A stretch of DNA of 64,000 nt from an uncultured Lachnospiraceae bacterium (GTDB lineage: Bacteria > Bacillota > Clostridia > Lachnospirales > Lachnospiraceae). A program made the translations under genes and the position numbers. The notes under the pieces were generated by a model that did no database searches, was not told the origin of the DNA, and was given only the letters and a program-made list of their open reading frames with translations. Positions within the stretch are counted from its first letter, which is position 1. The number at the start of each line of letters is the position of its first letter. Of the stretch, positions 26,605 through 34,708 are shown piece after piece. Where the stretch lies: NCBI GenBank assembly GCA_944376125.1, contig CALWBQ010000008.1:1-64000 (forward strand), in the 5' to 3' direction.

Positions 26605-27320
26605 ATGCTTCACAGCAAGAAAAACATTCTGCTCTGCGCATGGTCATCTTTATCACACGGGTAGAAGAGGAAAAAAAAATAGCAGGAATCTTCGATTCGA
26701 TGCACATTCCTATCAGCTATCAGTGCCGCGGGCAGGGTACTGCTCCATCAGAAATTCTGGATATTTTCGGACTCGGAGGGACAACCCGGCTGATCACGAT
26801 GAGTATTTTGCCAAAATTTGCAGTTAAAGAACTCTTTGAACGGACAAGCCAGCAGTTCTCCTTCCATAAAAAAGGCGGAGGGATCGCTGTCACGATCCCG
26901 ATCACCGGGCTTCAGAGCCCACTGTTCCATTTGCTGAATGACGAAGCGCTCGCCATGACAGAACAACGAATCAAAGAAAGGATAAACAGAGATATGGCCG
27001 AAATACAGGAAAAATCAGGGTACAATGTAATATGGGTGTCCGTCGCGGCGGGATACAGCGATCAGGTAATCGATACCGCAAGAGATGCTGGGGCAAAGGG
27101 CGGAACAATACTGCGGGGCAGGCGCAAAAATTCCAAAAGTCTCAGCCAGCATTTCGGAATTCCCATGCAGGATGAACAGGATTTCGTTCTGATTGTAGCC
27201 CCCAGGCACCGAAAGAGCGAAATCATGTCAGCGATCTGCAGCTCCTGCGGTCTGCATACCCCTGCTCATGGAACTGTCTTTTCTCTCCCGGTAGATGAGG
27301 CCATCGGCCTGGAAGAGTAG
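26601..27320 (+). CDS. Tandem PII-like (GlnB-fold) regulatory protein
   Basis: A 239-residue soluble protein containing two PII-like ferredoxin-type domains. The first runs about 14-110 (RMVIFITRVEEEKKIAGIF, then LGGTTRLITMSILPKFAVKE). The second runs about 135-235 (NVIWVSVAAGYSDQVIDTAR, AGAKGGTILRGRR, DEQDFVLIVAPRHRKSEIMS). The GAKGGTxLRGR segment resembles the T/B-loop region of PII proteins, which bind nucleotides. PII-like proteins often gate membrane transporters, and the 4-base overlap with the DUF1538 gene points to that partner. The first domain is more divergent. Effector unknown. Confidence 0.82.
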   Translation: MNASQQEKHSALRMVIFITRVEEEKKIAGIFDSMHIPISYQCRGQGTAPSEILDIFGLGGTTRLITMSILPKFAVKELFERTSQQFSFHKKGGGIAVTIPITGLQSPLFHLLNDEALAMTEQRIKERINRDMAEIQEKSGYNVIWVSVAAGYSDQVIDTARDAGAKGGTILRGRRKNSKSLSQHFGIPMQDEQDFVLIVAPRHRKSEIMSAICSSCGLHTPAHGTVFSLPVDEAIGLEE

Positions 27321-27336
27321 ACTCTGGAATTTGCAA

Positions 27337-27377
27337 ATCCTCCGGGCTATGCAGGTTTTCTGCACAATCCGGAGGAT
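27337..27377. terminator. Hairpin between convergent PII-like and nagA genes
   Basis: ATCCTCCGG (27337-27345) pairs with CCGGAGGAT (27369-27377), with an inner TGCAG/CTGCA stem. The T tracts are weak on both strands, so it is probably a bidirectional terminator of moderate strength. Confidence 0.6.
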
Positions 27378-27421
27378 ATTTGTCACTTTCCAGGCATCTT
27401 TCTTTTTTATAATGACCGAAA

Positions 27422-28561
27422 TCAGAGCATTGCTCTTCCCCGGCAGTAAGTCTGAACCACATCATAGTTATCTTCCAGAACCACCAGGTCGCCGTCACAG
27501 CCTGCAGCAATCCTTCCTTTCCTGTCAGCCACACCCAGGCATCTTGCCGGATTGATGGTACAGGAATTGAGAGCTGCGTCAAAGGGAATCAATGCCTTTT
27601 CCACTAAAATTCTGAGGCCGCGGTTCATAAACAAAGTGCTCCCGGCAATGGTATCGGTTCCCTTCAGCCTCGCCAGGCCGTCATCGCCAATCTCAATATC
27701 ATGGCCGCCAAGCTGGTAATTGCCTCCTGGAGGACAGTGTTTCGCCCGGAGAGAATCGCTTACCATAACAGCATAATCTCTGCCCTTTGCTGTAAAGTAA
27801 TTGTTCAGTGCTGCCAAATGAGAATGGCAGCCGTCGCAGATGATCTCACCGTAGATATCCCGCACCCTCAGCGCAGTTCCTACCAAGCCGGGCTTTCTAT
27901 GATGGTAGGGTGTCATGCCATTATACACATGAGTCATAGAGGTCGCTCCATTGGCAATCCCCATCAGAGCCTGCTCATAGGTGGCAGAAGAATGTCCCAT
28001 GCTGACCACCACACCATGCTGGCTGCAGTACCTAGTAAGCTCCATATCGGGATCATGCTCAGGCGCAAGGGTAATGTATTTGATCCACCCCTTTGCTGCC
28101 TCCTGATACCCTGCAAACTGTTCCACCGAAGGCACTGCTATCGCTTCCGGAGGCTGGGCTCCTTTATATTCCATATCTAAATACGGTCCCTCAAAATGGA
28201 TCCCCAGAATTTCAGCGCCCTCATAGCCCTCTTCGATCACTCTGGCAACATTGGCAACAGCCGCCGTCAGGACATCCGGCATCTGCGTCACCGTGGTCGG
28301 CAGGATGGAGGTTACGCCTTCCTCCGGAATTCTCTTCATCCAGTCTCTCAATCCCTCAGGCTCCCCATCATTGGTATCAAAACCGTAAGCCCCATGGGTG
28401 TGGATATCGATAAAGCCCGGTACGATCCGTTTGCAGCCGTAATCCGCATCTGCCGCCTTCTCCCCATAGTTATAGATCCTCTCGATCCGTCCATCTTTCA
28501 CTTCTACCTGGGCCGGCATAAACTGTCCGGCAATCCAAACTCTCTCGCTCTGTATTACCAT
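27422..28561 (-). CDS. nagA: N-acetylglucosamine-6-phosphate deacetylase
   Basis: A 379-residue amidohydrolase removing acetate from GlcNAc-6-phosphate, the entry step of amino sugar use and cell-wall recycling. The metal-binding HTH (His54, His56 in GFIDIHTHGAYG), HFEGPYL with the conserved Glu, the GHS motif (VVSMGHSSATYEQ) and HVYNGMTPYHHRKPG are all present. A GAGGG site precedes the ATG. It stands alone without nagB or a PTS gene beside it. In a glycan-degrading organism its substrate may come from mucin or glycosaminoglycan sugars. Confidence 0.94.
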   Translation of the reverse strand: MVIQSERVWIAGQFMPAQVEVKDGRIERIYNYGEKAADADYGCKRIVPGFIDIHTHGAYGFDTNDGEPEGLRDWMKRIPEEGVTSILPTTVTQMPDVLTAAVANVARVIEEGYEGAEILGIHFEGPYLDMEYKGAQPPEAIAVPSVEQFAGYQEAAKGWIKYITLAPEHDPDMELTRYCSQHGVVVSMGHSSATYEQALMGIANGATSMTHVYNGMTPYHHRKPGLVGTALRVRDIYGEIICDGCHSHLAALNNYFTAKGRDYAVMVSDSLRAKHCPPGGNYQLGGHDIEIGDDGLARLKGTDTIAGSTLFMNRGLRILVEKALIPFDAALNSCTINPARCLGVADRKGRIAAGCDGDLVVLEDNYDVVQTYCRGRAML

Positions 28562-28630
28562 CTTTGCTTTACCCTCTCTTTGTTAAAATTTTGAACTTCC
28601 TGCCAACAGTATAACCTACCTTGCGCTGTT

Positions 28631-29431
28631 TTACAAGCGGCAGTTGCCGTCCCCATGATGACCGCGGCAGTCCCCATCTCCATGATGGCCGCGGCAGCCG
28701 CCATCCTCATGGTGCCCTCCGTGGTGGCTGCACTGAGTGTCCGGGGCATAATTCAGGCTTCCGTCCAGGAAGGACTCCACCTGGGCGTCAGCGTCCCCGC
28801 AGGCTCCGGGATAAAGCCGAATTCCGGCGTCAGACAGAGCATTTCTGGCCCCTCCGCCGATGCCGCCGCAGATCAGGACATCAACTCCCCTGTCTCTGAG
28901 GAATCCAGCCAGGGCACCATGCCCAACCCCGTCTGTACCGACAACTTCTGAGGATATTACCTTTCCGTTCTCAGTCTCATAAATCTTAAACTGTTCTGTG
29001 TGTCCGAAGTGCTGGAACACCTGTCCATTTTCATAAGTTACTGCGATTTTCATATATTGTTCCCCTTTCCGGCAGGCGCTTCTATTTTTGCAGCTTACCT
29101 GTCCCTCTCCTCCGGGACAGACGGTAAAATCCCCGCCGCTGATCGTAAGCCGGGATGCTTCCACCAGAAAACGAGCCAGCTTTTTTCTGGCACTGGCATA
29201 CAGCCCCTGGATGGTAGCTCTGGATGCTCCCATCTGCCTGGAACATTCCTCCTGGGTCAGGCCGGAATAATCAATCAGGCGGATACATTCATATTCTTCC
29301 ACCGTCATAAAAATTCCCACTGCTCTGCTTTTCAGAGCTGTCTCTAAATCCTGATTTCCCTCCGAAACCGCCGTAAATTCGCGGCATTTCGGCATCCTGC
29401 AGACTCTCTTTTCCTTGCTGGGTCTCGGCAT
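28631..29431 (-). CDS. DUF134 DNA-binding domain fused to NifX/NifB-like domain with metal-binding tail
   Basis: A 266-residue fusion. Residues 1-100 are a DUF134 helix-turn-helix protein (MPRPSKEKRVCRMPKC, EYECIRLIDYSGLTQEECSR, MGASRATIQGLYASARKKLA). A short Cys-containing linker follows. Residues about 126-212 form a dinitrogenase iron-molybdenum cofactor-like fold (MKIAVTYENGQVFQHFGHTE, VDVLICGGIGGGARNAL). The last 33 residues are a repeated His/Cys/Asp tail with units like CRGHHGDG (eight His and four Cys). It is probably an autoregulated metal- or cluster-sensing protein. A consensus promoter overlapped by CATATG-centred repeats lies just upstream. No nitrogenase genes are nearby. Partner and metal are unknown. 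Confidence 0.88.
   Translation of the reverse strand: MPRPSKEKRVCRMPKCREFTAVSEGNQDLETALKSRAVGIFMTVEEYECIRLIDYSGLTQEECSRQMGASRATIQGLYASARKKLARFLVEASRLTISGGDFTVCPGGEGQVSCKNRSACRKGEQYMKIAVTYENGQVFQHFGHTEQFKIYETENGKVISSEVVGTDGVGHGALAGFLRDRGVDVLICGGIGGGARNALSDAGIRLYPGACGDADAQVESFLDGSLNYAPDTQCSHHGGHHEDGGCRGHHGDGDCRGHHGDGNCRL
28634..28732 (-). repeat. In-frame tandem repeat encoding the His/Cys-rich tail
   Basis: Roughly 24-base units encode successive CRGHHGDG-type blocks, in about three imperfect copies at the 3' end of the DUF134-NifX gene. The repeat is in frame and ends just before the stop, so it can change copy number without breaking the protein. Confidence 0.7.
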
Positions 29432-29448
29432 CCTTTCCGCCTCCTTAT

Positions 29449-29494
29449 AATTGACATATGTTTATTATATCCCTTTTGTTGGCATATGTCAATT
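29449..29494. promoter_or_regulatory. Promoter of the DUF134-NifX gene overlapped by paired CATATG operators
   Basis: On the minus strand, exact TTGACA (29487-29492) and exact TATAAT (29464-29469) have a 17-base spacer. Perfect 12-base inverted repeats AATTGACATATG (29449-29460) and CATATGTCAATT (29483-29494) flank the core. The site over the -35 region is itself a near-perfect palindrome, TTGGCATATGTCAA (29479-29492); the other half lies between the -10 and the start codon, 28 bases away. This is strong evidence for tight autorepression or control by a dimer pair. Confidence 0.75.
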
Positions 29495-29515
29495 ATTTCA
29501 TTGTTTGAACATTAT

Positions 29516-30880
29516 CTACAAAAACAAATGCAGCAGCCGATTCTTTCCTTTCGTATAGGGCCGGTAGCGAACCGGAATGTCCAAAGCAAATTTCTTTACA
29601 ATCCCTTTTTCGTGGCTGAATGTCTCAAACGTTCTCTTGCCGTGATAGCTCCCTATCCCGCTGTTTCCCACACCCCCAAAAGGCAGCTTGGAAACCGCCA
29701 CATGAATCACAGTATCATTGACACATCCTCCTCCAAACGAACACCGGGAAAGGATATAGTCTTCCACAATCTTTCGGGAGGTAAAAAGGTACAGTGCCAG
29801 GGGTTTCTCCTTCGTTTTCAGCATCCTCTCCACATCGAAGATGGAATCAAAAGACAGGATTGGAAGGATCGGCCCGAAAATTTCCTCCGACATAACAGGG
29901 CTCTCCCAGTCCGGCTCATCCAGTAAAGTAGGCTCAATCCGCAGCATGAACGGTTCAGACTTTCCTCCCGCCAGGATAGCCTGCCCTTCCATTAGTCCCA
30001 TCAGCCGGTTGTAATGCCTGGCATTAATAATTTTCGGATAATCCCATCTCTCCAGAGGCTTTTCACCAAACTGGACCCGAATCCAATGGATCATCCACCT
30101 AACCAGCTCTTCTTTTACCTGCCTCTGAACCAAAACATAGTCTGGAGCCACACAGGTCTGGCCCCCATTGAGGAACTTTCCAAAAACAATCCTTTTGGCG
30201 GCCAAGCGGATATCTGCGCTTTTTTCTACGATGCATGGGCTCTTTCCGCCCAGCTCCAGAGTCACGGGAGTCAAATGCACCGCCGCTTTCTTCAGAACTT
30301 CTTTTCCCACCGCAGGGCTGCCTGTAAAAAATATATAATCAAATTTTATCTCCAAAAGCTGCTGCGCTGTCTCCTGGCCGCCGGTTACTACGGAAGCCAG
30401 CCAGCCGGGAAGTGCTTTTTCCACGATCTCCGTAATCACTTTGGCCGTGGCAGGCGCATACTCAGAGGGTTTTAAAATGCAGCAGTTTCCCGCAGCAATA
30501 GCCCCCGCCAAGGGCTCCATAGCCAAAAGAAACGGGTAATTCCACGGGGCCAGGATCAGCACCTCCCCATAGGGCTCATAAATCGTATAACAATCCGAAG
30601 GAAACTGCGCCAGCGGCGCCGCGATATGGCGTTTTTTTGTCCACCGGTCCAAGGAGGCCAGGGTGTTTTTTATGCTGTCTGCCACCAGCCCATATTCCGT
30701 CATATAGGACTCAAAAGGGGGCTTATTCAGATCCTTCATAAGGGCATCCTCGATCTGTGGCTGGTACTCCTCTATGGCCCCCAGCAGACGGCGCAGCGCT
30801 TCCTTCCGAAAGGCCGCAGCCAGCGTTTTCCCTTCCCGAAAGGCTCTTTTCTGTCTTTTTGCCAACTGCTCGATCTTCAT
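29516..30880 (-). CDS. Aldehyde dehydrogenase (class 3-like)
   Basis: A 454-residue NAD(P)-dependent aldehyde dehydrogenase that oxidises an aldehyde to the acid. The catalytic Glu is in LELGGKSPCIV (near 207) and the nucleophile in GGQTCVAPDYVL (Cys near 240). The oxyanion and closing motifs EEIFGPILPI and PFGGVGNSGIG are also visible. It is shorter than the classical 490-residue enzymes and matches the class 3/YwdH group, which favours medium or long-chain or aromatic aldehydes. GGGAG precedes the ATG. It is divergent in function from its neighbours and probably monocistronic. Substrate not assignable. Confidence 0.93.
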   Translation of the reverse strand: MKIEQLAKRQKRAFREGKTLAAAFRKEALRRLLGAIEEYQPQIEDALMKDLNKPPFESYMTEYGLVADSIKNTLASLDRWTKKRHIAAPLAQFPSDCYTIYEPYGEVLILAPWNYPFLLAMEPLAGAIAAGNCCILKPSEYAPATAKVITEIVEKALPGWLASVVTGGQETAQQLLEIKFDYIFFTGSPAVGKEVLKKAAVHLTPVTLELGGKSPCIVEKSADIRLAAKRIVFGKFLNGGQTCVAPDYVLVQRQVKEELVRWMIHWIRVQFGEKPLERWDYPKIINARHYNRLMGLMEGQAILAGGKSEPFMLRIEPTLLDEPDWESPVMSEEIFGPILPILSFDSIFDVERMLKTKEKPLALYLFTSRKIVEDYILSRCSFGGGCVNDTVIHVAVSKLPFGGVGNSGIGSYHGKRTFETFSHEKGIVKKFALDIPVRYRPYTKGKNRLLHLFL

Positions 30881-30963
30881 ATCCGATTGTCTCCCTTCTC
30901 CCGCCCTGACAGCGGGCTTGTTTCAATAATATCCGATGTAAAAAAGTATAACACAAACGAAAT

Positions 30964-31010
30964 AAAAAAACACTGTTCCCCAGCCAATTTTCATTGGCTG
31001 AGGGACAGTG
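30964..31010 (-). terminator. Intrinsic terminator after the lipoprotein gene
   Basis: On the minus strand, CACTGTCCCTCAGCCAA pairs with TTGGCTGGGGAACAGTG (one mismatch region) around a short loop and is followed by TTTTTTT. Confidence 0.88.
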
Positions 31011-31028
31011 CCTCTATTCAGAACAGTT

Positions 31029-31679
31029 TTACATGGAGCCGGGATCGATGATGCCGTCTCCGAGGGCCAGCACATCTTCTTCCAGAACAGTGTACATATT
31101 GCTGTCATCTTTTACAATGTGAAGATCGTAATTGACCCCTTCTCCGTATCCAATATCATCCAGGCTGTCATTGAGATATGTATAGAGAATATCGTATGTC
31201 TTCTCCAGAATCTCCTCATCCGTAGGAACCTCCTCAGAAGCAGCCGCCTCTGTGATCCAGTTCATCAGGTCAGTCTCTGCCGATGTCAGAGCGTTCTCCA
31301 AAGCATCTCCAAAAAGGATTGGCTCCACTGTAACAGTAACAGTATAACCGTCATCCGTCTTCACAGCGTCACCCACAGTGTACTTACATTTCTTCATCAG
31401 TTCAGTCATGTAGCCGCGGTATTTTTCTACCATTTCGTCGGATAATCCGAGATCTTCAAAGACAGCCATATTCTCATCCATCAGCTTCTCATTTTCAGCC
31501 ATGACTTCTTCTTCGGTAGAATCTACCAACTTCAGGTAATCTTCTGAGATTTCTCCCTTCAGCACAGCATCCAGATCTCCCTGAACATAGCCTTTTGCGT
31601 CAAACTCCTGGCCGCATCCAGCCGTCAGCAAAGCCACTGCAGCGACAAGGGCAACCGCCATTCTTTTCAACTTTTTCAT
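31029..31679 (-). CDS. Lipoprotein of unknown function
   Basis: A 216-residue protein with a lipoprotein signal peptide ending in LLTAGC, then an acidic alpha-helical domain with many Glu and Met residues (STEEEVMAENEKLMDENMAV) and a predicted beta segment (DGYTVTVTVEPILFG). Similar small Gly-Cys lipoproteins with a duplicated helical domain occur widely in Clostridia without a known role. It has its own promoter (31720-31748) and terminator (30964-31010). AGGAGG precedes the ATG. No function is proposed. Confidence 0.85.
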   Translation of the reverse strand: MKKLKRMAVALVAAVALLTAGCGQEFDAKGYVQGDLDAVLKGEISEDYLKLVDSTEEEVMAENEKLMDENMAVFEDLGLSDEMVEKYRGYMTELMKKCKYTVGDAVKTDDGYTVTVTVEPILFGDALENALTSAETDLMNWITEAAASEEVPTDEEILEKTYDILYTYLNDSLDDIGYGEGVNYDLHIVKDDSNMYTVLEEDVLALGDGIIDPGSM

Positions 31680-31719
31680 ACATTTCCTCCTGGATTTTAT
31701 TTGTCAGATGACATTTACT

Positions 31720-31748
31720 ATGATACCATCCCTTAAATTCCAGGTCAA
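31720..31748 (-). promoter_or_regulatory. Promoter of the lipoprotein gene
   Basis: On the minus strand, TTGACC (31743-31748) and TATCAT (31720-31725) are separated by 17 bases. Confidence 0.6.
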
Positions 31749-31833
31749 TTAAATTTTTCTGAAGATTCCGAATATATTTTTAAAGTTCTGACTGCATATC
31801 CGTTTTATCCAGAAGCTGCATGACAGCTCAGGG

Positions 31834-33543
31834 CTAATGTCTGGCCTCGGCCCTCTCCGCGTGTACAAATTTCCCGCGGATTCTGGCATGCTTCATAGCT
31901 TCCAGCACCACCTGGGCATATTCCTCCGGAACCTCTACAAAGGTGTAGGCATCGTACATATCGATGCTCCCCACAACCCGTCCAGGAATCCCAGATTCCC
32001 CGGCTACGGCACCCAGAATATCGCCAGGGGTGACATTCTGGCTCCTCCCGATATTCAGAAACAGTCTGGCCATAGGTGCACCGCTGATATAGTCGTAGAC
32101 CTTCTCGGAAGCTCTCACCCTGCGGCCTCTGCGGCCGTCTGTCTCGGCCCTGTCCCGTTTTCCGCCCCGGCCTCTTCCGCCGCTGCGGTCCCGGTACAGA
32201 TCCAGCTCATCCAGAGATCTGGCGGGCCTGCTGCTCTCCGCAATATCTTCGCTGCTCCCCATCATCATTCTCAGAAGAGCTGCCGCCAGATCCATGGCTG
32301 TGTAGTCCTCCTCAATCAGCTTCATCTCAATCACATCAATCATATCATCCAGATCCTGGCTCTCTATAGTGTCTCTGGCCTGATCCAGAATCTTGTCCAC
32401 CTTAATGGCCGTCACATCGTTTAAGGAGGGGACTGCCTGAGGAACGATTCTGGTCTTGCAGTACCGCTGGATGTCTCTCAGTTTATAGACCTCACGGCCC
32501 ACCACCAGGCTGAATGCTTTTCCCTCACGGCCGGCGCGCCCTGTGCGGCCGATCCGGTGGACGTAATACTCATCGTCCTGAGGAATATCGTAATTAAAGA
32601 CCGCTTCCACATCGTCCACATCAATTCCCCTGGCCGCCACATCAGTAGCCACCAGAATATCTGCCTTTCCATTGCGGAAGCTATTCATAACCCGGTCTCT
32701 CTGAACCTGTTTTAAGTCTCCGTGAAGTCCCTCCGCAAAATACCCTCGGCCCTGAAGAGCTTCTACCACTTCTTCTACGCCTTTCTTGGTATTGCAAAAG
32801 ACCACAGAAAGTTTGGGAGCATACAGATCCAGAAGGCGGCACAAAACCTCCACCTTATTTTTCTGCTGCACTTCATAATAATACTGAGTCACCTTGGGCA
32901 CTGTCAGATCTTTTTTTACCACCTTTACAACTGCAGGCTCTCTCTGGAACTTCTGAGCGATCTCCATAATCGCCTGGGGCATAGTGGCAGAAAACATAAC
33001 CGTCTGCCGCTCTTCGGGGAGCTGGCCCAGAATTGTCTCCATATCTTCCAGAAATCCCATATTCAGCATCTCATCGGCTTCATCCAGGACTACCGTGTGA
33101 ACCTCCTCCGGCCGGATAGTGTGGCGCCGCATATGATCCATAACCCGCCCAGGCGTCCCGATAATAACCTGGACACCGCTTTTTAATGAGCGGATCTGCT
33201 TTCCGATCTCCTGACCTCCGTACACCGGAAGCACTTTGATTCCATGCATATATTTTGCCAGATTCCGGATTTCCTCCGCTACCTGAATTGCCAACTCCCT
33301 CGTTGGGCACAGGACAATGGCCTGCTGCTTCTTGATCTTGGGATCCACCCTCTGCAGAAGCGGAATTCCAAAGGCCGCCGTCTTGCCTGTCCCAGTCTGT
33401 GCCTGGCCAATCAGATCCCGGCCCTCCATCTCCAGTGGTATAGCCTGCCCCTGGATGGGGGATGCTTCCTCAAACCCCATATCCGCCACGGCCCGCAGAA
33501 TCCTTTCATCCAGGTGAAGCTCTTCAAATTTTACTATTTCCAT
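31834..33543 (-). CDS. DEAD-box RNA helicase with DbpA-type RNA-binding domain
   Basis: A 569-residue ATP-dependent RNA helicase (DeaD/CshA group) for ribosome assembly and mRNA turnover. The order is Q motif (EASPIQGQAIP), Walker A AQTGTGKT (48-55), PTRELA, the DEAD box VLDEADEML (near 153), SAT, VAARGIDV and HRIGRTGRAGR. A basic Arg/Gly-rich linker (SGGRGRGGKRDRAETDGRRG) and a C-terminal RRM-like DbpA domain (ARLFLNIGRSQNVTPGDILG) follow. GAGAGGG precedes the ATG. The 5' leader holds a terminator-like hairpin (33576-33607), suggesting attenuation, often seen for cold-induced helicases. A strong promoter lies at 33633-33661. Confidence 0.95.
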   Translation of the reverse strand: MEIVKFEELHLDERILRAVADMGFEEASPIQGQAIPLEMEGRDLIGQAQTGTGKTAAFGIPLLQRVDPKIKKQQAIVLCPTRELAIQVAEEIRNLAKYMHGIKVLPVYGGQEIGKQIRSLKSGVQVIIGTPGRVMDHMRRHTIRPEEVHTVVLDEADEMLNMGFLEDMETILGQLPEERQTVMFSATMPQAIMEIAQKFQREPAVVKVVKKDLTVPKVTQYYYEVQQKNKVEVLCRLLDLYAPKLSVVFCNTKKGVEEVVEALQGRGYFAEGLHGDLKQVQRDRVMNSFRNGKADILVATDVAARGIDVDDVEAVFNYDIPQDDEYYVHRIGRTGRAGREGKAFSLVVGREVYKLRDIQRYCKTRIVPQAVPSLNDVTAIKVDKILDQARDTIESQDLDDMIDVIEMKLIEEDYTAMDLAAALLRMMMGSSEDIAESSRPARSLDELDLYRDRSGGRGRGGKRDRAETDGRRGRRVRASEKVYDYISGAPMARLFLNIGRSQNVTPGDILGAVAGESGIPGRVVGSIDMYDAYTFVEVPEEYAQVVLEAMKHARIRGKFVHAERAEARH

Positions 33544-33575
33544 ATATAAAACCCTCTCTATCTCATCTATGGCAC

Positions 33576-33607
33576 AAAAAAAGAGGCATCCTATATCTCT
33601 GGCCTCT
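33576..33607 (-). promoter_or_regulatory. Candidate leader attenuator of the helicase gene
   Basis: On the minus strand, within the predicted 5' leader, AGAGGC (33602-33607) pairs with GCCTCT (33582-33587) across a 14-base loop and is followed by seven T (33576-33582). It lies between the promoter and the start codon, so it would end transcription early unless refolded. Upstream repeats of GAGAGG could form an alternative pairing. The mechanism is inference. Confidence 0.5.
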
Positions 33608-33632
33608 CATCCTCTCGTTCATACAGAAATCA

Positions 33633-33661
33633 ACTATATCAGTAGGATCTGAAACTGTCAA
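33633..33661 (-). promoter_or_regulatory. Promoter of the DEAD-box helicase gene
   Basis: On the minus strand, exact TTGACA (33656-33661) and TATAGT (33633-33638) have a 17-base spacer. Transcription would start near 33626, leaving a leader of about 80 bases. Confidence 0.7.
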
Positions 33662-33782
33662 GAATAATTTCCCATTGCCTCGCCGCTAAAAACAAACTAT
33701 AATAACTTTATCAATATAACTTGCAGCTTTTTGTCACTAGTTTTGCCCCGCTCTGTGCCGGCGCTACTGTTTGGAGGGAATT

Positions 33783-34703
33783 ATGGATCTGCAGCAGCTT
33801 GTTTACTTTGAATGTATCGCAAAATATGAAAACTTCTCGGAGGCATCCCGCATTCTATATGTTTCTCAGCCATCACTCAGCGCTTCCATACTTCGGTTGG
33901 AAGAGGAACTGGGTGCTCCCCTCTTTACGCGGAAAAAGGGCCGTATCTATCTGAACAGCTATGGCCGGTATTTTTTAGGCGTAACTCAGAAAATTCTGGG
34001 GCTTGTAGATGAGAGCAAAAATTCGGTCTGGCATGACAGCCAGACCGATTTCCAGACACGGATTTCTATCGCCGGCAATGGCTTTAACAATACGATTTCC
34101 GATCTGATCTGGAAATTTCAGCAGCGAAATCCCTCTGTTATCATCCATGCCCGCTATGCCAATCCTCTGTCCCAGGTGGAATTCTCTGAAAATAACTTTA
34201 TTATCAACCGAACCCACGGCTCTATTCCCAGCTATTTTCACCACATGATTCTCCAGAGCGGCGAATATTATGTGGTAGTTCCCAGGACCAGTCCTGTCTC
34301 CTCTGAATCCAGCGTACATATCAAAGATTTGAAAGAGGAGTCCTTCTGCTTTATGACAGACGACAATATGAATTATGAGCCTCCTCACAAGTATTGTCTG
34401 GACGCAGGTTTTATCCCAAGCTGCATTTTTTCCACCAATGATTCTTTTGCAAAGTTCCGGTACTGTTCCAAAGGGACAGTGGCAGCATTTATCCCCGCTG
34501 GTGCCGTGGAAATGTACTCTCTGATACCCGGTGTGGCTGTCCTCCCTATCTGCAAAGAGGATCAAAAAAAGTACCTTGCCGCCCACTACCACCTGTACTG
34601 GTCAGATTCCATTTATGAAAACCCTGTCACCACCGCCTTTCTGGAGTTCATCAAAAACAACGTAGGCGAGTCCATCGCAGGCGATGTGGATATTATCCGC
34701 TGA
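33783..34703 (+). CDS. LysR-family transcriptional regulator
   Basis: A regulator of about 306 residues. The winged helix-turn-helix is at the N-terminus (MDLQQLVYFECIAKYENFSE, then ILYVSQPSLSASILRLEEEL), and the rest is a LysR substrate-binding domain. GGAGG lies 6 bases before the ATG at 33783; an in-frame start at 33771 would fall on the ribosome site. It is convergent with the sigma factor gene (5-base gap) and divergent from the helicase, and no obvious target operon is adjacent. Its effector is unknown. Confidence 0.9.
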   Translation: MDLQQLVYFECIAKYENFSEASRILYVSQPSLSASILRLEEELGAPLFTRKKGRIYLNSYGRYFLGVTQKILGLVDESKNSVWHDSQTDFQTRISIAGNGFNNTISDLIWKFQQRNPSVIIHARYANPLSQVEFSENNFIINRTHGSIPSYFHHMILQSGEYYVVVPRTSPVSSESSVHIKDLKEESFCFMTDDNMNYEPPHKYCLDAGFIPSCIFSTNDSFAKFRYCSKGTVAAFIPAGAVEMYSLIPGVAVLPICKEDQKKYLAAHYHLYWSDSIYENPVTTAFLEFIKNNVGESIAGDVDIIR

Positions 34704-34708
34704 GTACC

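Noticed and set aside
28634..28732. Possible CRISPR-like or minisatellite repeat
   Set aside because: The units are in frame, adjacent without spacers and encode the His/Cys tail of a real protein.
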